From NCBI GenBank assembly GCA_009936675.1, contig JAACDY010000103.1, forward strand, positions 1 to 10,647: a stretch of DNA of 10,647 nt, read 5' to 3'. The translations under genes and the position numbers were made by a program. The notes beneath the pieces were generated by a model. The model made no database searches and had not been told where the DNA came from. It saw nothing but the letters and a program-made list of their open reading frames with translations. Origin of the DNA: Bacteroidota bacterium. Lineage in GTDB: Bacteria > Bacteroidota > Bacteroidia > Flavobacteriales > Flavobacteriaceae. This document shows, in pieces, positions 8,125 through 10,647 of the stretch. Numbering within the stretch: position 1 is the first letter of the stretch; each line of letters begins with the position of its first letter.

Positions 8125-8915
8125 ATGTCCCAAAAATCTCTCAACAAAAGTTTTTCTGAAGAAGATTTTCTACAGATCAAAACCCGAAAGGATCTGGTCA
8201 AAATCGCCAAGAGTCGTGGTGTAGACATCAGTGATGCCATGACCAACTACCGTTAGCTTGAAGAATTGGCTCAACTGCAAAGTGAAATGGTCAACCTCCA
8301 GCAGTGGGTTGCCCGACACCAACATCGTGTTGCGGTTATTTTTGAAGGGCGAGATGCCTCTGGAAAAGGGGGCGCCATCAAACGGTTTAAAGAACACCTC
8401 AACCCGCGAAGCTCCAGAGTGGTGGCTTTGGCCAAACCCACTCCGGTGGAACAAGGACAATGGTATTTCAGGCGGTACATCAAACAACTTCCCAACCCTG
8501 GGAAACTGGTGTTTTTTGATCGCAGTTGGTACAACAGGGCGGTAGTAGAACCCGTAATGGGATTTTGTACCAAAGAGCAATATCAAAAATTTATGGTACA
8601 AGTCACAGAATTTGAACACTTGCTTTATGAAGACAATGTCAAACTGATCAAATTTTGGTTTTCCATTTCCAAAGAAGAACAAAAAAAACTTTTTGATTCT
8701 CGGCTCAACAACCCCTCAAGCAATGTAAATTCAGTCCCGTTGACCTAAAGGGACAAGAATTGTGGGACGACTACACCCACTACAAGGAGGAGATGTTTGA
8801 TAAAACCAACACCCCTGAAGCACCCTGGAAAATCATCAATGCCAACCCTAAAACCCAGGCTCGCCTTAAAACCATTGAATATATAATGGAACAGATTCCT
8901 TTTCAAAAAAAATAA
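8125..8915 (+). pseudogene. ppk2: Polyphosphate kinase 2 (PPK2), broken by TAG and a one-base deletion
   Basis: PPK2 enzymes use polyphosphate to phosphorylate nucleoside diphosphates. With both lesions repaired the product would be about 263 residues, normal for a one-domain PPK2. Family motifs are Walker A GRDASGKGG (about 75-83), the Walker B region LVFFDRSWYNR (128-138) and KFWFSISKEEQ. The start MSQKSLNKSFSEEDFL fits an N-terminal extension typical of the family. Lesion 1 is an in-frame TAG at 8254-8256 (codon 44). Lesion 2 is a missing base at or near the CCCC run 8712-8715; the normal C-terminus (SPVDLKGQELWDDYTHYKE, APWKII) then continues in the -1 frame to the TAA at 8913-8915. Just after the frameshift the conserved tryptophan of LKQWK is cysteine (TGT, 8724-8726). 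An internal restart, for example at the ATG at 8287, would keep Walker A but still lose the C-terminus. Probably non-functional unless the lesions are sequence errors. Confidence 0.88.
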
Positions 8916-8982
8916 ATTTTATGCGTCTCCTTTTTTCTGTTTAAAGTAGTTAAATGGATTTATTCGGTTTAAAATTATAGTG

Positions 8983-8990
8983 TAAATTAG
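8983..8990 (+). promoter_or_regulatory. Possible -7 promoter element for the creatininase gene
   Basis: TAAATTAG matches TAnnTTTG except at one position and lies just 6 bases before the ATG at 8997, which would give an almost leaderless transcript. No good -33 element is seen. The intergenic stretch 8916-8996 is otherwise T-rich DNA without a convincing terminator hairpin. Confidence 0.2.
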
Positions 8991-8996
8991 TAGACG

Positions 8997-9758
8997 ATGA
9001 GACCCTATATTCTATCCGAATGTCATTGGAAAAATTTAAAAACCCAACGCTTTGATTTGGCGGTTTTACCATGGGGGGCAACCGAAGCCCACAATTATCA
9101 TTTACCTTATGGAACCGATGTCTATGAAGCCGATGCCATAGCGGCTGAATCGGGAAAAAAAGCATGGGAAAAAGGTGCCAAAGTGGTTGTTTTACCCACC
9201 ATTCCCTTTGGAGTCAACACTGGACAAACGGATATTTATTTGGACATGAATATGAGTCCCAGTTCACAAATGGCGGTACTCAAAGATGTTTTGACTGTAC
9301 TCAACCGTCAAGGCCTAAAAAAATTCCTGCTCCTTAACAGTCATGGGGGAAATGATTTTAAAACCATTCTGAGAGAATTGGGTTTGGATTTCCCCGAAAT
9401 GATGTTGAGTACTTGTAATTGGTTTCAAGCCTTGGACAAGTCGCAATACTTTGAAGAAGAAGGAGATCATGCCGATGAAATGGAAACCAGCATCATGATG
9501 CACATAAAGCCTGAGTTGGTTTTACCCCTTTCCGAGGCCGGAATGGGCAAAGAAAAGAAAAACGTCATCAAAGGATTTCGTGAAAAATGGGCTTGGAAAG
9601 AAAGAAAATGGTCCGAAATTTCCGAGGATACCGGAACAGGCAACCCCCAAAAATCAAATCCTGCAAAAGGAAAAAAGTTTTTTGATGATGTAACGGATAA
9701 AATCAGTGAACTGATGCAAGACATATGTAAAAACCCAATGAATCAATGGTATCAATAA
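8997..9758 (+). CDS. Creatininase-family amidohydrolase
   Basis: This 253-residue protein belongs to the creatininase/creatinine amidohydrolase family, metal-dependent cytoplasmic enzymes that open cyclic amides or hydrolyse formamide-type bonds in several pathways. The metal-site pattern is present: E30 and H32 in GATEAHNYHLPYGTD with D41, H116 in NSHGGND, and the acidic HADEMETS segment (158-165). MRPYILSE at the N-terminus is the usual start in flavobacterial members as I recall them. The actual substrate is unknown, and creatinine is unlikely to be a safe guess for a marine- or soil-type flavobacterium. The frame is intact. It ends 10 bp before the next gene in the same direction, so the two may be co-transcribed. 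Confidence 0.88.
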   Translation: MRPYILSECHWKNLKTQRFDLAVLPWGATEAHNYHLPYGTDVYEADAIAAESGKKAWEKGAKVVVLPTIPFGVNTGQTDIYLDMNMSPSSQMAVLKDVLTVLNRQGLKKFLLLNSHGGNDFKTILRELGLDFPEMMLSTCNWFQALDKSQYFEEEGDHADEMETSIMMHIKPELVLPLSEAGMGKEKKNVIKGFREKWAWKERKWSEISEDTGTGNPQKSNPAKGKKFFDDVTDKISELMQDICKNPMNQWYQ

Positions 9759-9768
9759 ACCTATACTT

Positions 9769-10647
9769 ATGACTTTTTATCATCATAAAATTTTAGTCTT
9801 CTTGCTTTTGCTGTTTGTTATTCAAACCGTTTGGGGTCAAAAAATCAATAATGACTACGTCCTAAAAATTGGAAAAATATCGGAGGAAATCGTCCTGGAC
9901 GGACACTTAGACGAAAGCATTTGGGAGCTAGCAGATGTAGCCGAAAATTTTTCCATGATCCTCCCACAAGACGACCGAAAAGCCACCCAGTTTTCGGAGG
10001 TAAGGATGGCATATGATGACAAAAACATTTACCTCGCTGTCATTTTCTTTAACAATACCATAAAAGGAGATTATGTGGTAGAATCTTACAAAAGGGATTT
10101 TAGTTTTGGGAAGAACGACAATTTTTTGGTGGCCATTGACCCCTTTAATAACATGACAACTGGTTTCGCTTTTGGACTCAATGCCTATGGTGCACAGTGG
10201 GACGGCACCATGTATGACGGTCGGAGTGTTGACCTGAATTGGGATACCAAATGGTATTCAGAGGTAGCTTTCGATGAGAAAAAATGGACGGCAGAAATCG
10301 CCATTCCATTCAAATCTATTCGTTACAATTACAATTTGGAACAGTGGGGTATCAGTTTTAGTCGTTTGGATCTAAAAGCCAGTGAAAAGTCGGGATGGAC
10401 TCCGGTTCCCCGTCAGTTTCCATCCATAACGATGGCCTATTCTGGAGTATTAGAATGGGACAACCCTCCACCTACCCAAGGTTCTAACATTTCCTTCATT
10501 CCCTACCTCTCTGGCGAAATGGACAGTCCTCAAAAGGGGACAACAAACCAAGAAATTAAAGCAGGGGCTGATGTCAAATTCAATTTGACCTCCTCCCTTA
10601 ACTTAGACATCACTCTAAACCCGGACTTCTCTCAGGCAGAAGTTGAC
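9769..10647 (+). CDS. CBM9-like/DUF5916 exported protein, N-terminal part (cut by window edge)
   Basis: The frame is open from the ATG at 9769 to the window end (293 codons, no stop). The N-terminus MTFYHHK followed by the hydrophobic ILVFLLLLFVIQTVWG, with likely cleavage before Q24, is a signal peptide. Residues about 35-230 resemble the carbohydrate-binding family 9-like (DOMON-type) domain found at the start of DUF5916 proteins: VLDGHLDESIWELAD, VRMAYDDKNIYLAVIF, FGKNDNFLVAIDPF, WTAEIAIPFKSIRY. After this comes the beginning of the DUF5916 region, thought to form an outer-membrane beta-barrel, with the characteristic LNPDFSQAEVD at the very end. Full members are about 700-880 residues, so well over half is missing. 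Function is not established; ligand binding or transport at the outer membrane is inference. Confidence 0.88.
   Translation, partial: MTFYHHKILVFLLLLFVIQTVWGQKINNDYVLKIGKISEEIVLDGHLDESIWELADVAENFSMILPQDDRKATQFSEVRMAYDDKNIYLAVIFFNNTIKGDYVVESYKRDFSFGKNDNFLVAIDPFNNMTTGFAFGLNAYGAQWDGTMYDGRSVDLNWDTKWYSEVAFDEKKWTAEIAIPFKSIRYNYNLEQWGISFSRLDLKASEKSGWTPVPRQFPSITMAYSGVLEWDNPPPTQGSNISFIPYLSGEMDSPQKGTTNQEIKAGADVKFNLTSSLNLDITLNPDFSQAEVD

Noticed and set aside
8170..8682. A 170-residue frame on the minus strand across ppk2
   Set aside because: It lies opposite clear PPK2 motifs and has no recognisable protein features; it is an antisense shadow.
8710..8722. Programmed -1 frameshifting in ppk2
   Set aside because: The context AACAACCCCTCAAGC has no canonical X-XXY-YYZ slippery heptamer and PPK2 genes are not known to need frameshifting; a lost C explains it more simply.
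8888..8904. Terminator GGAA-CAGA-TTCC followed by TTTT at the end of ppk2
   Set aside because: The stem is only 4 bp and lies within the coding sequence, too weak to support.

Overview
The window looks like chromosomal DNA from a Bacteroidota bacterium, most probably a flavobacterium. The reasons are the compact ilvD-ilvB-ilvN-ilvC order, a long-form (class II) IlvC start, a ComM/YifB whose usual cysteines are replaced by serines, an outer-membrane-type CBM9/DUF5916 protein with a signal peptide, AT-rich intergenic DNA and no clear Shine-Dalgarno sites. This is judged from remembered protein families, not from a database search.

Layout. Positions 1-4129 (minus strand) hold a branched-chain amino acid operon, read ilvD > ilvB > ilvN > ilvC, with ilvC cut by the window edge. 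It covers acetolactate synthase (both subunits), ketol-acid reductoisomerase and dihydroxyacid dehydratase. The 180-200 bp leader upstream of ilvD carries a hairpin and a possible 10-residue reading frame. On the plus strand from 4341 come a class 3-type aldehyde dehydrogenase, interrupted by one in-frame TGA, and a nitroreductase-family protein that overlaps it by one base. A perfect 11-bp inverted repeat (6437-6466) lies between the nitroreductase and the convergent comM/yifB gene (minus strand, 6469-8001), which has one in-frame TAA. Divergent from comM is a PPK2 polyphosphate kinase gene (8125-8915, plus), broken by an in-frame TAG and a one-base deletion. Then come an intact creatininase-family amidohydrolase (8997-9758) and, 10 bp later, the start of a DUF5916/CBM9-like exported protein that runs off the window.

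Main observation. The ilv genes, the nitroreductase, the creatininase and the visible part of the DUF5916 gene are open. Three neighbouring genes (aldehyde dehydrogenase, comM, ppk2) carry four lesions in about 3.7 kb of coding sequence, and all three stop codons occur. On both sides of every lesion the protein continues in recognisable family sequence, so the lesions are either very recent or errors in the sequence. I see no phage, transposon, CRISPR array, tRNA or rRNA, and no clear new multi-gene system. The less ordinary non-coding signals are the ilvD leader and an inverted repeat touching both start codons of the comM/ppk2 divergent pair.
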